Positions 44,301-55,545 of a DNA stretch of 64,000 nt are shown in pieces. This DNA comes from Primula veris. Lineage: Eukaryota > Streptophyta > Magnoliopsida > Ericales > Primulaceae. The DNA is taken from contig OY821742.1 in the NCBI GenBank assembly GCA_963682055.1, positions 21,327,635 to 21,391,634 on the forward strand, read 5' to 3'. Each line of letters begins with the position of its first letter. Within the stretch, counting starts at the first letter, position 1. The notes below the pieces were generated by a model. That model saw only the letters and a list, made by a program, of their open reading frames with translations. It searched no databases and had not been told where the DNA came from. The position numbers and the translations under genes are program-made.

Positions 44301-45499
44301 CTTGGGAGAGAGATTCAGCAAAAAGACTGCCCATTATACGGCGAATAAGGGTAAAGTGAAGGAACTTCTCGGTGCCTTACGACGTTCTCGTGATGATGCC
44401 CGAGGTCGTGTGACGAGCTTGAACTTGGTCCTAGGGGCCGTTTTCGAGGACGCGGACCTGCTGCTATCCTTTGCCAAAGCTTATTGGGCCCGAGTTCGCG
44501 CTTTAGAGGTGCTGGAGCATGTAAAAGGGATGAGTGGCGTTTCCCGGGCCGAGCGCATGGTTGATGCGACGGCCGGGGTAACCGAGACCACTACTGCCTT
44601 GAACCTAATCGATGCGGCTGTTCGTGAGCGCTTGGGGACGCAAATTGCTTCATTGCGAGATATTCATTTCGCCGATGTAGTAGAGACCTCGGCGTCTGTC
44701 GAGGGGTTATCGGATTAATAATCGAGTAGCTGGTTTTGTTGTTTTATATGTACCTTGTATGGAAATATTCGTTTTTTCTATTTTCGTCTTTCCGTTTCTT
44801 GCGGTTGTATATTCATCTCTTCTCATTCTTCCCCATTTTTTTTTATAGGCACACGCTACTACGTCGCGCCAGGCTTGTTCTCCATGCCTAGTTAGCCCGG
44901 GGTTAGGACCTACTGGGGCTGCCCGGGACGAGGTCTCATCTGGTGTGGCTAGTGAGGTGCCTGACAAGTGGCCTTACATCGTTTTGATGGGCAAAAATGT
45001 CAAGTTGACCGACCAATGTGCTCGACTTCGGACCAAGCTGAAAACTCAGGCGGCCTCTTTTCGAGAATACGTTCGTCGTTCCGAGCATGTTGTGGAGGTT
45101 CAGGAGCGTCGTTTGGATCGATATTGGCGCGCAAAGGACAAATACTTCGGCAAATTAAAGCTGTTGGTAACCAAAGCCAACGTGTTGGTGAAGTATTTCC
45201 GTTTGTCCCGAACCAGATACGATGCTTCCGCGGCTATGATCGAAGCTCGCCGTAATCTCCCCTTCGACGATGATCGCCGTAAAGCGGCCTCGGATGCTCA
45301 CGAGCTCGCTAACGAAGCCGAGTTCAACGCGCGGCTTCAGACGCTGACTTGCGTTGGAGCTCATACGACCAATTTTGATGCCCTTATTTCTGAGGAGCGT
45401 TTTGATGGTGATGAGTCCGATGGGGATACGACGACGGATGACGAAGAGATTGAGCTTGGTCAATTACCGTCGTGCTCCTCCTGTAGTAGCTCTTCTTAA
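41379..45499 (+). CDS. Spliced antisense gene with Transposase_28-like domain (element B, open)
   Basis: Predicted coding blocks: 41379-41387 (ATG ATA ACT|GTAAGT), 41640-42545, 42635-43153, 43258-43905, 44125 to about 44676 or 44718, and 44849-45499. Every border has GT..AG and every join is phase 0; no block has an internal stop. If block 5 ends at its TAA the protein is 891 residues; if it is spliced (GAT|GTAGTA at 44677) into block 6 it is near 1,090. Block 2 is Transposase_28-like, block 3 acidic, block 4 a long coiled coil, blocks 5-6 helical, with an acidic and poly-Ser end. It runs opposite to gag-pol and ends about 1 kb from its stop. Possible roles (regulating the element, packaging, host interaction) are guesses. 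Confidence 0.7.
41640..42545 (+). CDS. Antisense gene exon 2, Transposase_28-like (element B)
   Basis: 302 codons. The core GGLRLPFTKWVASFFEAV and IAPAQLALNGYRTLNGIQRL lies about a quarter of the way in; a WKWWGP motif is near residue 180; the end is KRRASDPAVGTTKRARG, a possible nuclear signal. Acceptor TTCGGATAG, donor GAT|GTATGTG. Confidence 0.7.
42635..43153 (+). CDS. Antisense gene exon 3 (element B)
   Basis: 173 codons, in phase 0 on both sides. A second acceptor, TTGTGTTTCAG before 42701, also keeps the frame, so the exon may start there instead. The content is acidic (EEEIEHRALEIDHLEDVGVE) then YIDRCRGEMLGQPRTLKMGY. Element A lacks about 43 bp covering the second acceptor. Confidence 0.6.
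43258..43905 (+). CDS. Antisense gene exon 4, coiled coil (element B)
   Basis: 216 codons after GAAGTGCAG. Continuous heptads (KIKDLLAAFEAEKEKLVAEN; VEKLKAEKESLVVKYDQLEE), then ANFSVYCAHVRALNFANVPM and a Pro-rich end. Donor CCTCAG|GTGG; without splicing the frame stops at 43917. Confidence 0.65.
44125..44718 (+). CDS. Antisense gene exon 5 (element B)
   Basis: 197 codons to TAA, preceded by ATTGTCAG. Helical, with KAALTAELNSARHKVEDLDI and conserved SFAKAYWARVRALEVLEHVK. The block from ELNSARHKVED to LRDLGER (about 35 residues) is missing in element A. The 3' end is uncertain: a phase-0 GT at 44677 could splice it to exon 6. Confidence 0.6.
   Translation, partial: VPNNPLAVVVWTSPSRSVGRVIDNLERSKAALTAELNSARHKVEDLDIHIANLSIRLRDLGERFSKKTAHYTANKGKVKELLGALRRSRDDARGRVTSLNLVLGAVFEDADLLLSFAKAYWARVRALEVLEHVKGMSGVSRAERMVDATAGVTETTTALNLIDAAVRERLGTQIASLRDIHFADVVETSASVEGLSD
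44849..45499 (+). CDS. Antisense gene exon 6 (element B)
   Basis: 216 codons after the acceptor TTTTTTTTATAG. It reads AHATTSRQACSPCLVSPG... then WPYIVLMGKNVKLTDQCARL, basic helices (VQERRLDRYWRAKDKYFGKL), and an acidic then SCSSCSSSS end. It is open in phase 0 from the acceptor. In element A the same exon is 12346-12996. It could instead be a separate gene starting downstream. Confidence 0.6.
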   Translation, partial: AHATTSRQACSPCLVSPGLGPTGAARDEVSSGVASEVPDKWPYIVLMGKNVKLTDQCARLRTKLKTQAASFREYVRRSEHVVEVQERRLDRYWRAKDKYFGKLKLLVTKANVLVKYFRLSRTRYDASAAMIEARRNLPFDDDRRKAASDAHELANEAEFNARLQTLTCVGAHTTNFDALISEERFDGDESDGDTTTDDEEIELGQLPSCSSCSSSS

Positions 45500-45584
45500 A
45501 TGAGTTTCTTTAGTGTCGATGATCTTCTTGTTGCCTCCGTAATGCGGGCGAGGACTATTTGTGTTATTTCTTTATTCCTGTTTT

Positions 45585-45930
45585 GTACCTTTCCATTGTC
45601 ATATTGCTATTTGATTGATTGGATCGATTTTTCCTTGCTGATTCATTTGCTATTTCGTTATTCCTGTTTTGGACCTTTCCATTGTCGTATTGCTATTTGA
45701 TTGATTGGATCGATTTTTCCCTTGCTGATTCATTTGTCATTTCGTTATTCCTGTTTTGGACCTTTCCATTGTCGTATTGCTATTTGATTGATTGGATCGA
45801 TTTTTCCTTGCTGATTCATTTGTCATTTCGTTATTCCTGTTTTGTACCTTTCCATTGTCATATTGCCATTTGATTGATTGGATCGATTTTTCCTTGCTGA
45901 TTCATTTGCTATTTCGTTATTCCTGTTTTG
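45585..45930. repeat. 86-bp tandem repeat (element B)
   Basis: Four units of 86-87 bases (TTTGATTGATTGGATCGATT core; GACC/TACC at 45585, 45671, 45758, 45844, 45930). Element A has only one vestige at the equivalent place after 13060. Confidence 0.88.
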
Positions 45931-46044
45931 GATTTGCTTCTTGCTGATATTTCATTGTTTAGATTGATTCTCTTTCATTGTGTTTGCCCTTTTGTATCGT
46001 ATCGCCGTCGTAATGTGGACCTGAATTATTCCTTGCATTGTACC

Positions 46045-46410
46045 TGCATATGAATTTCATAGTATTCCTAGGCGTTCCTTTGAAAACACGCCATTTATGG
46101 AATTTCATAGTATTCCTAGGCACTTCGGCCATGTTGGGAATTTCATAATATTCCTAGGCACTTCGGCCATGTTGGGAATTTCATAGTAGTCCTAGACGTT
46201 CCTTTGAAAACACGCCATTTACGGAACTTCATAGTATTCCTAGGCACTTCGTCCATGTTGGGAATTTCATAATAGTCCTAGACGTTCCTTTGAAAACACG
46301 CCATTTAAGGAACTTCATAGTATTCCTAGGCACTTCGGCCATGTTGGGAATTTCATAGTATTCCTAGACGTTCCTTTGAAAACACGCCATTTACGGAATT
46401 TCATTTGCAT
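46045..46410. repeat. 45-bp-type tandem repeat (element B)
   Basis: Submonomers related to the element A array (TTTCATAGTATTCCTAGGCACTTCGG and TAGACGTTCCTTTGAAAACACGCC types), but without the 134-bp higher order. Same location: between the converging genes. Confidence 0.85.
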
Positions 46411-46510
46411 TTGCTAGACAGCATGATAATATATTTTATTCATTCAAAAATACGAAATATAATGCCATTAAGTAGGAGGGGTAAGATGGCACCTGTACTC
46501 GGAAGATTGC

Positions 46511-49500
46511 CTATACGTAGTACTTCTTTAGGTTAGCCACATTCCAAGAATTCTTTTCCCCTCTGCTATTGGCGAACAGTACGCTTTTGATTTTGTAAGA
46601 GACTGGACTTGTTTGCTTGACGATTTCGTATGGGCCTTCCCAGGTAGGGCTTAGTTTGCCATGTATTTCGTTGCGGGTATAGACCGTCACTCATCGCAGC
46701 ACCAGTTCTCCTACCGTGAATTCTTTGGATCCTCGTACTCTCTTGTCATAAGTTTCCTTCACGCTTTGTTGGTATTTGGCTAGGGTAAGGGCTGCTATCT
46801 CTCATTTCTCGTCTATCATGTCTAGCTCTTCTCTCATTCTTTGTTCATTGTTTCCCTGCTCGACTAGAGTCGTTCGGAGCGTGGGTAGCCCGATTTCTGT
46901 CGGTATGATGGCCTCGACACCGTACGCTAAGCTAAACGGGGTTTCCTTGGTGCCCGTCTTTGGTGTAGTGCGGCACGACCATAGAACGTTGAGTAGCCGC
47001 TCGGGCCACCTCCCCTTTGCTTGTTCAAGGGTGGTCTTGATGCCGTCTAATATTGTTCGGTTTGACACTTCGGCTTGCCCGTTTCCTTGTGGGTATGTCG
47101 GCGTCGAATAGAATTTTTGGATACCTAGTTCTTCGTACCATAGTTGTAAATTGGCATCTTTGAACTGGGTTCCGTTGTCGGCGACGATAGCGTACGGTAT
47201 ACCGAACCTAGTAATGATGTATTCCCAAATGAATTGTTTGACGTTGCTGGCTTTGATTTCTCGGAGGGGGGTTTAGCTTCGACCCATTTGGTGAAATAAT
47301 CCGTCGCGACTATCAGATATTCCACACTCCCAGGTGCTCTTGGGAGTTTACCGACTAAATCAATTGCCCATTGAGCGAACGGCCATGGTGCCGATACCGG
47401 GGTCATCATAGATGATGGGAGCCGTGGTATCTTGGCGAATCGTTGGCATTTGTCGCAACGTTGGACGTATGCATCGGCGTCTCGCTTGATATAGGGCCAC
47501 CAATATCCTTGGGTCACTGCCTTGTTTGTAAGGGATCGCCTTTTGATGTGTGCTCCGCAGGATCCTTCGTGGATTTCCTCCAAGACCGGCAGTTGTAGCT
47601 CGGTCGGGACGCACAGTAGGTGGGGTCTCCGGTAACTGGATTTGTATAGTTTATCGTCCTCGGATAGCCAGAAGCGAGGAGCTTTTCTTGTAATTTTCAG
47701 CGCTTTTATCTTGTCGGCCGGAAGCGTTCCATTTCGCAGATAACGAGTCATGTCCTCCATCCAACCTAGTTCGTACTGTATTGATGTAACTCGGTCTACC
47801 CTTTTAATTATGCTCGGGGTTGGCAGTAGTTCCACTGTGATCGACCGGGTGTCAGTCAATGTTAATATCGAGGCTAGGGTGGCCAAGGCATCGGCATGTG
47901 CATTTTCGGTGCGATTGATTCTTATTAACACGCACTGTTCGAAGGTTGCCATCAAGCTTTGGACTTTCTCTTGGTAGAGGATCATTCTGTCATCTTTGGC
48001 TTGGTACTCGCCGATGGCTTGATTGACGATGAGCATGGAGTCTGAGCTTACAATTAAGTGGGAGCATCCGAGGGACCGGGCAATGAGCAAGCCATTTATC
48101 ATGGCTTCGTACTCTGCCTCATTGTTGGTAGCTCGGAAGCCCAGTTTTATGCTTTTTTCGATGATTGCTCCCTCTCTAGACTTTAGGACGATCCCTGCTC
48201 CGGATCCGTCCTTAGTGGCTGATCCGTCGACGTGTATCTGCCAGTGTGATTGTGGGGAGAGTGCCAAAGGCTCATCGTAGCCTTCGGTGAACTCCGCGAC
48301 GAAATTGGCCAGGACTTGTCCCTTTATGGCATGGCGGGGTACGAACTCGATATGAAATTGGGATAGTTCGACCCCCCAGGCGGCAACTCGACCGCTAATG
48401 TCCGTCCGTCGAAGTGACTCTTTGATATGAAATTTCGTGTATACCCGGACCTGATTAGCTATGAAATAGTGCGGCAACTTCCTGGTGGCGACGACCAATG
48501 CCAGACACAGCTTTTCCAATGGTAGGTAACGTGTTTCGGCTTCGACCAGAGTCTTGCTGACGAAGTAGATCGGAAATTGTTCGCGACCTTCTTCCCTTAG
48601 GATAACTGCACTCACAGCTGTAGTGGAAACTGCTAGGTAGCATGCCAGAACGTCTCCTTCGTTCGGCCTTACTAGCAGTGGCAGTGTCCTCAAGTACTCT
48701 TTGAGATTGTTGAATGAAGCCTCACATTCCGGGTCCCAGATGAATTTTCTATCCTTCTTGAGTGATTCAAAAAATGGCCGTCCCTTGTCTGCGGATCGGC
48801 TAATGAACCTGCTCAACGCTGCCATCATTCCCGTGAGCTCTTGTACCTGTTTCTTATTCTTGGGCGCTGCATGGTTCCGTAGAGCCGTTATTTGATCGGG
48901 ATTAGCCTCTATTCCTCGTCGGCTAACTATATGCCCCAAGAATTTCCCTTTGCTGATGCCAAATGCACACTTGCTTGCGTTGAGCTTTAGTTTGTGCTCG
49001 CCCAACGTTTGGAAGACGTCTTTAATGTCTTGGAGGTGGGATGTGGCCTTTTCGCTCTTGACGACCATGTCGTCTATGTATACCTCCATCGTCTTCCCTA
49101 TATGATCTCGACATACCCTTGTTATCATCCTTTGGTATGTTGCTCCTGCATTGCGTAGGCCAAACGGCATTACCGTATAGCAATAATTTCCCAAAGGCGA
49201 TATAAACGAAGTCTTTTCTTGATCTTCGCGGGCGAGGGGAATTTGATGGTATCCTGAGTACGCATCAAGGAAGGTCATCCGTTCTGCTCCCGCAGTTGCG
49301 TCCACCAGTTGATCGATCCTTGGAAGGGGAAAGTGGTCCCTCGGGCAGGCTTTGTTGAGATTGGTGAAGTCTATACAGACTCTCTCCTTCCCGTTTTTCT
49401 TAGGGGCGACGACCGGGTTGGACAACCATTTTGGATAGTAAACCTCCCTTATGGCTCCAGCCTCCAATAGTTTTTGTACTTCAGCGATTATAGCTGCTCT

Positions 49501-52431
49501 GTGCTGTACAGACACTTTCCTACTCCTCTGTGCTATCGGCTTGTACTCAGCGTTTACACTTAGGTGGTGGCATGCTGTATTGGGGTCTAGGCCCGGCATG
49601 TCTTTAGGGCTCCAGGCGAATTTAACAATGTTGTTGAGAAGGAATGCTTTCAACTCCTCGGATTCATGTTTTGGAAGGTTATCGCCGAGGAGGAAGTAGT
49701 GCTCCTCGTCCATATCAGGAATATATACCTTCCTAAGTGTCTCCCCTACTTGTTCTTCGACCACCCTCTCGGTTTTGACTATGTGGTTGATCAGCTTCTT
49801 TGTGCTGGTGGGTTGTTCCACAATGCTTCGTTGTTTTTGGAGAGTCGCGGTGATGTCTTCGCAGCGTCTTGAATCTTCTTGACATCCTCTGGCTGTCTCG
49901 ATCTCTCCCCTATCATTTGGGTATTTGACCTTTTGGTGATAGGTCGAAGGTATGGCCTTCATGGCATGTAACCAAGGTCGGCCCAATATTGCGTTGTGGC
50001 CGGATTGGTCGTTGACCACTAAGAACTCCATGGGAACCGACACGGACCCGGTTGTAACACTGAGGACGATCTTACCTAACGGTTTAGTCGTTTCGGAGAT
50101 GAAACCGATCAGTGTGACATTGGTAGGCTGTAGATCTTGCAGCTTGAGTTCCATCTTGTCGAAGAGCTCCCTATACATGATATCACAAGAGGCTCCTTGG
50201 TCGACAAGTACCCTGCTGACCGTGTCTAGGCCGATTTGAACACGGAGGTTAATGGCGTCTCCGTGGGGGTAAATCACCCCTTCTTCGTCAAGATCTGAGA
50301 AAGAAATGGGCGGATGTCGTCGTGGTGTGCATTGTCGTTTAGAGGTCGACGCCTGTGATGCCTTGGCTACTTGGCCAAAGTGGGCCAGCTGCCGTTGTCG
50401 CGACCGTTCCCCACCGGGGCCCTTGGGTCGTGACATGTGAACGACGTTGATCGTTTTGCCTTGCCGGTTGTCGGCTCCCTCGATGGCCAGTTGTTTGCCT
50501 TTATTCCCAGCTCCTTTGATGAACTTGGCTAGGTATCCTGCATCGCCCCACTGGTTCATTCTCCATCGCAGGTTACGGCAATGCTCAGTGAGATGGCCGT
50601 GATCCTCGTGATATGCGCAGAAGAGCTTGGAATCTCTCTGATTGGGGGGAGAGATGATCGGTTGTGGTCGGGAATACCAACTTTCCCTGCATATATCCTT
50701 GAGGATATCTTCAGCAGACAGGTTGAAAGTGTATCGCAGCTCGACCGGTCCGAAAGCGTTTTGGTGTTCCCTCTCTTGGGGCCGACCTTGTTGAAACGGC
50801 TTGGGTGGCATCGGGTAGGTGAGCTGGAGCGGTTTATGTTCGTTGGTCGGTGTTGGATATGCAATCTGGAGCGGTTTGGGCTCTAGTGCTCGTGGTCGCT
50901 CTACCCTGCTATGGACCTCGGGCTCTTTGCCCTTTCTGGTCAGTTGGAATGCTTCTCCCTGGTTATTCCTAACTCTTTTGCGACCCACCTGTGCCTCGCG
51001 GACCGACTCTCTTCTTGGTAGAGTTCGGTTGAGGAAACGCAGTTCATCGTTTTTATCGGTGAGGTGGGTACAATAGGCTAGCAGGGAATCAGTGGTCGGG
51101 AAGTTTTTGCCTATGAACTTCCTTCTCTCCCAATAGCCATTAGGGATGGAATTGATAAAGTTCTGGATGGCTATATTATTGGCATATCGTGGAATCTGGT
51201 TTGCTACATCGATAAAACGTATGCAGTAATCGTTGAGCCTTTCATTTGGCATCATCGTCATTTTAAGAAGGGTTTCGATACTAACCTTCTTTTTTCGATG
51301 AGCAGCGTATCGGGTGGAGTACGCTCTTAGCAATTCTGCCCAGTCTCTAATGGAGCCCCGTGGTAAGTTGTGATACCATGACGAAGCCTCTTGACCCAAG
51401 CTGTTCTTGAAAAATTTGCACATCAGTGCATGGTCATCACTCCACAGTTCCATCTTCGTCTTGTAGTGCCTCAGATGGTCGATAGGGCAACTCTTTCCAT
51501 CATAGAGCCTGAATTCGGGGATGACGAACCCCATTGGATTGCGGTACCGCGTGATCTGTTCGGTACATGGGGTTTCTTAGCATACATTCCAAGCATGTTG
51601 GAACGCGTCATCCGTGACTTGGTAGGGGGGAGGGTATTCTCCCTGATGCGGTGGTGGGCCATATCCTTCCCCGATCCTGTATTCGGGATATCTACCGTCC
51701 TTCGTGTTTGTGTGGACACGTTCCATATGAGTGTTCGGATGGACGATAGTTATTGGGACATTGCCCCCTTGGTGGGGCACTCTTGTATTGGGTCGCCGAC
51801 CCGCTGCCTCCAGGGCGGCCCTGTAGGCAGAATCTTCCACTCCATGGCGTGGGTCTTTGTCGGGTTGGATAACTGGCAATACGATACCGGCCGCTGTCAT
51901 GGCCGTCATGCATGCCGCCAGCTGAGCTTGTAGCTGGGCGTAGTTCCTTTCATCGGCTAACGGAACAATGTGATGTACCTCCACCGTGGGTGGTGTAATC
52001 ATCCTCGGAGGATTAGTTGGTAGTCGGGGCGACTGTCCGAGTACATGATCCTCGGGCATGCCAAACTGATGAGCTTCGTCCGTTTGTAAACGAGCACCGG
52101 AGTTGACCGAGGCTGTAGGCAAAGGGACTCTTGAGCTCGGCCCTGCCTGGGACCCGGGTAAGCGTCTTCGTGCATGCCTTAATACGGGCACGTCTTGTTC
52201 GTCCTCCGAGGACGAAGGGTGTTCGTCGACAATCCCTTCAATGAAATGTTGGGGTGGTTCGACCGGTTGTTCTTGGTTGACGTAGGAGGTTGTTGGTTGG
52301 TTTCCGGATTGGATAGCTTCATATCTGTCGCGGATGGCGAGTAGATCGTCGAGGTCTTGTTGGCTAATTTGCGCGTTTTGGTTATTGGTTTCTATTATCT
52401 CGGGATGGGTTTCCTCTACATTGGTCACCAT
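46511..52431 (-). pseudogene. Element B gag-pol polyprotein (three nonsense codons, one frameshift)
   Basis: Colinear with the element A polyprotein (5,921 against 5,919 bases). Breaks: TAA at 51577-51579 (residue 285, CAA in A, before the gag core); a 2-bp insertion in the G run at about 47266-47271 (six G against four) within the integrase core; TGA at 46802-46804 (CGA in A); and a further CGA-to-TGA at about 46693-46695. Gag core, zinc knuckle, protease (LVDQGAS), RT (YIDD), both RNase H domains and the integrase HHCC finger are intact. It cannot make a complete polyprotein on its own. Confidence 0.92.
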
Positions 52432-52489
52432 TGTCGCTCGTCTGGCAGAGTATTGGTATTCGAATTCTAAACTAGTTGGAAACTAGATG

Positions 52490-52508
52490 ATTCCCGGAGA
52501 CGGCGCCA
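52490..52508 (-). other. Element B primer binding site
   Basis: Identical to element A: TGGCGCCGTCTCCGGGAAT on the minus strand, two bases from the 5' LTR. Confidence 0.7.
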
Positions 52509-52510
52509 TT

Positions 52511-53081
52511 TGATAAAGCCAAAACTTTGGTCGGTCGCGTTAGGCTTTTCAACAATAATATAATAGTAAATCAACTGTAAATAATGGACACTTCCTGATC
52601 TTTATTATTGCTCGGATTATTATCCTTATTCGGAATATTACACTTGCTCGGATTAGTATCTCTATTTTACAATTGTGCTCGATTTGACTATTTGATCTTT
52701 CTTCTTGGTCTTTCTCCCCTTTTACTCGGTGCTCGGCTTTATCTCTGTTCGGTTTATTTCTTGACGTGATATGCTTTGACTAATTTCTCTCTTTTCTCAA
52801 CTTCTCTCTATATTTTTTGGATAGATTTTCTGGTCCATTTCTAGGAGGGGTAGTTGGCTATTTATAGGCAACTATGCCTTCTTGGATGTTGACAAATGTC
52901 TTCATCCCAGGGGGTTTTTCAGACATGGGTCCCCAGTTGAGTGGGTTTGGGCTTTTAATAATAGTACCTCATTTTCTATAAAAGGTATAAGATGACCCAT
53001 TTATGCGTTGGATAACCATTTATAAAGTGGGCTGATTATTACCCGAATAGAATATTCGGGTCCAATTTTTATGTTCTATCA
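52511..53081 (-). repeat. Element B 5' LTR (right)
   Basis: 571 bp, followed by GTATC. A minus-strand TATAAATA box is at 52859-52866. Confidence 0.95.
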
Positions 53082-53086
53082 GTATC

Positions 53087-55060
53087 GGATGGCGATCTGT
53101 TTCCTATCAAGAAGACTGGAAAGAAGCCCTAACATGACGAATTATAATTATCTCAAATGCCAATATCTGCTTAAGAAGAGAACCATTTCACGAGTCTCAG
53201 CATTTACTGTGATAGTTTAGTAATGATTATGTTATTCGGTTGATGTACTTAATTGTGTTTTTACGTCGCTTTGATACATAAATGATTTGGTTTGAGTTTG
53301 TAAGATGATTTGCGCTTATATGACTACATACGGTTACAAAAACGAATGACATTAAATTGCATCTAAATTTAGATGCAATTGATATGATTTACTGTTCTTT
53401 TCAAAGATGAGACGAGTTTATTATATCGTTACACGAAGTAAATGGAAGCATCTTTTAAGTGAAATTAACATTATCCTTAATTCCCAAAGGATCTCATTTC
53501 AATCCATTTTCAATATCACTTACTAGTTAAGTATAGGTCAAACTACTACTATCGATCCCTTATATCAAGTCTCTTGATAAACTAATAGTTTGGGACAAAA
53601 AGCTCGTAGCCATTTAGTGTAATTTGTACTGCTTCCCAAAACTACATATATATCATCTACAATGATTACAATAGAATATCTCACATGTATATTTATACTT
53701 CCGAAAGCGGAAAATAGTTATTCTAATAAAGAGCAAATAATAAAGCAAAATATGATAAATATTTTATTCTAAGAAATGATCAACAACCAAATAGTACAAT
53801 AAGGCAAAACATAATGTTGGATCCAGAACATTTTAGTATGAAATACAATACAATTTGTTCGCAAATCAATAGTATGAGATATTGGTGTGTTGTTGAAATA
53901 CATTGTGCTCTCTTACCCTTATTAGCTAGCTTTTAGGCATAAGTTTTTCTGAGTGTTCCATCACAGTCTAAAAAACTGTAACTGCAAATAGTTTTTCTAA
54001 AAAACTACTAACTATACAACAAAATATTCAACAACTTACCCTAAAACATACTACTCTCACAGTAACCCACCACCGGTTGATGAAGCTCCACCGAGCTTCT
54101 GAAAGTTCCTGTTAACTACCTGAACCTCTAACGAGTTGACCAGAATTCTCACAAAGCTCTGACGGATTCACCAAAACGTTGGTAGATTTGAAGCAAAGCT
54201 CTGACAAAAGCAGCGAAGCTATCGTGCACATAGTGAATGGTTTTTAGGCACACCAAAGGCTTGTCTATGCTGTGAGGGGCTTATCAAAGCTTTGTATAAT
54301 GCTTCCACTAACCCAAATTAAGAAGTTAATGTAAAAACTGATGAAATATTCCAAGCGTCTTGAGAATGCTTTGGAAAGTTAAATTTCTATCCGCAGTTCT
54401 AGTTGTTATAAAGCTGATGGTTGCAACTGCAGTTACAACTGTGGTTGCAACCAAGTTAATCTGATGAACAAATAACATCTGTAACTTTGAAAGCAAAAAA
54501 ACACAAGACGTTTGTAACGAATTTCACCCCACCATCGCTACGTATTCGGAGCACTCACTCAGTTTGTAGTATTATTTCATGTGTACAAAATAGGACACAA
54601 GACTTATGAAAAACTCTCAGACTCTCTCTAAATTTTTTTGCCTATCACTATTTTGCTATTACTAAATAACTACTACTCATAAACAATAACATCCCATCAT
54701 TGTTACTCTCGTATTTTTTGCTCACGTGTATTCACTCTAAGTTGAATTCTTTATAAGTTTAGAACACAAGTATTTTACAAGTAAGTTTAGAGATATGCAC
54801 CAGAGAAAGGACAAAGATGGTAACAAAGTGTTTTGTGACCCAAAGTCCGCCCGAATCAATGTTAGTTTTCTTAAAATTTTAAATATGTTTAAAACTAGAA
54901 GCCGAGAACCATGCATGCATTCTGGAAATATTCTTTGCCACTCCTACAAGTTTTAATTAAGCTATACAACTTAATTATCAAGTTTGAAATATATTTATTG
55001 TTACAAGTCACTTACAACTTAAAACGTTTTAATATAAATCAAAGTGAATGTTGGAAACTT
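53087..55060. other. Spacer, no gene seen
   Basis: AT-rich with no supported open frame. 54060-54500 is less AT-rich and contains several AAGCTCTGA/GAGCTTCTG words, but no recognisable product. Confidence 0.45.
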
Positions 55061-55261
55061 GAACCTCAGTAGCTATTGAAAATGCGGAATGTTGGAAATT
55101 TGGATTTATGTAACCGATTGTCAACAGGGCCAAAATATCCAGAGAACATGCCATATACTTGTGTAATTTTTATCTTTCAACTTTTCCGATTTAGTTCTTT
55201 TTTTTTTGTTATACTCGATGTTTTTTTGTTATGCATATGGTTTACATCTTCAATACAAGAA

Positions 55262-55545
55262 AAAATTGTGGCTAGGATGGATGAACTCGCGACAGATATG
55301 GAGGCTAGAGGCGAGCCATTAGTCATCGACGAGAACCGGTTTTTCTTGAAGTTATGGCAGAGCTTGGAGGCATATGTAAGGGTCGAGTCTATGGGATAGG
55401 TAATGTAGTATCTGCTTTGAATGATGATGCCATTTGCTCATCTGCTGCATCAGTTCCGACTATGATGACGCCAGACCAAATGATGGAGCTAGTGGGACGT
55501 CTAGTTAATCAGGCCTTTTCTGAGAAAATGCCGGCTGTAGTCTAA
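55262..55545 (+). pseudogene. Fragment of plant En/Spm-type transposase (Transposase_24-like)
   Basis: ARMDELATDMEARGEPLVID-ENRFFLK in one frame continues, after a frameshift near 55350, as AELGGICKGRVYGIGNVVSA and MMTPDQMMELVGRLVNQAFS in another. This order (DEL..ARGEP..DE..F....KGRVYG.G) is that of the C-terminal part of the Ptta/En/Spm protein family, from family knowledge. Short and frameshifted, so non-functional. Confidence 0.6.

Larger units (their letters stand above)
35899..53081 (-). mobile_element. Element B: full-length Ty3/gypsy Tat-lineage LTR retrotransposon
   Basis: LTRs 35899-36474 (576 bp) and 52511-53081 (571 bp) bound 17,183 bp, with the duplication GTATC (35894-35898, 53082-53086). 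The structure is the same as element A: minus-strand gag-pol (52431-46511) on the right and an antisense gene set on the left. It is 2 kb longer, mainly because it has two more small antisense genes (37344-37682, 38281-38574). The LTRs differ by two clear substitutions, a 1-bp indel and a rearranged patch with a 4-bp length difference near GGATACCCACCC. Confidence 0.95.
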
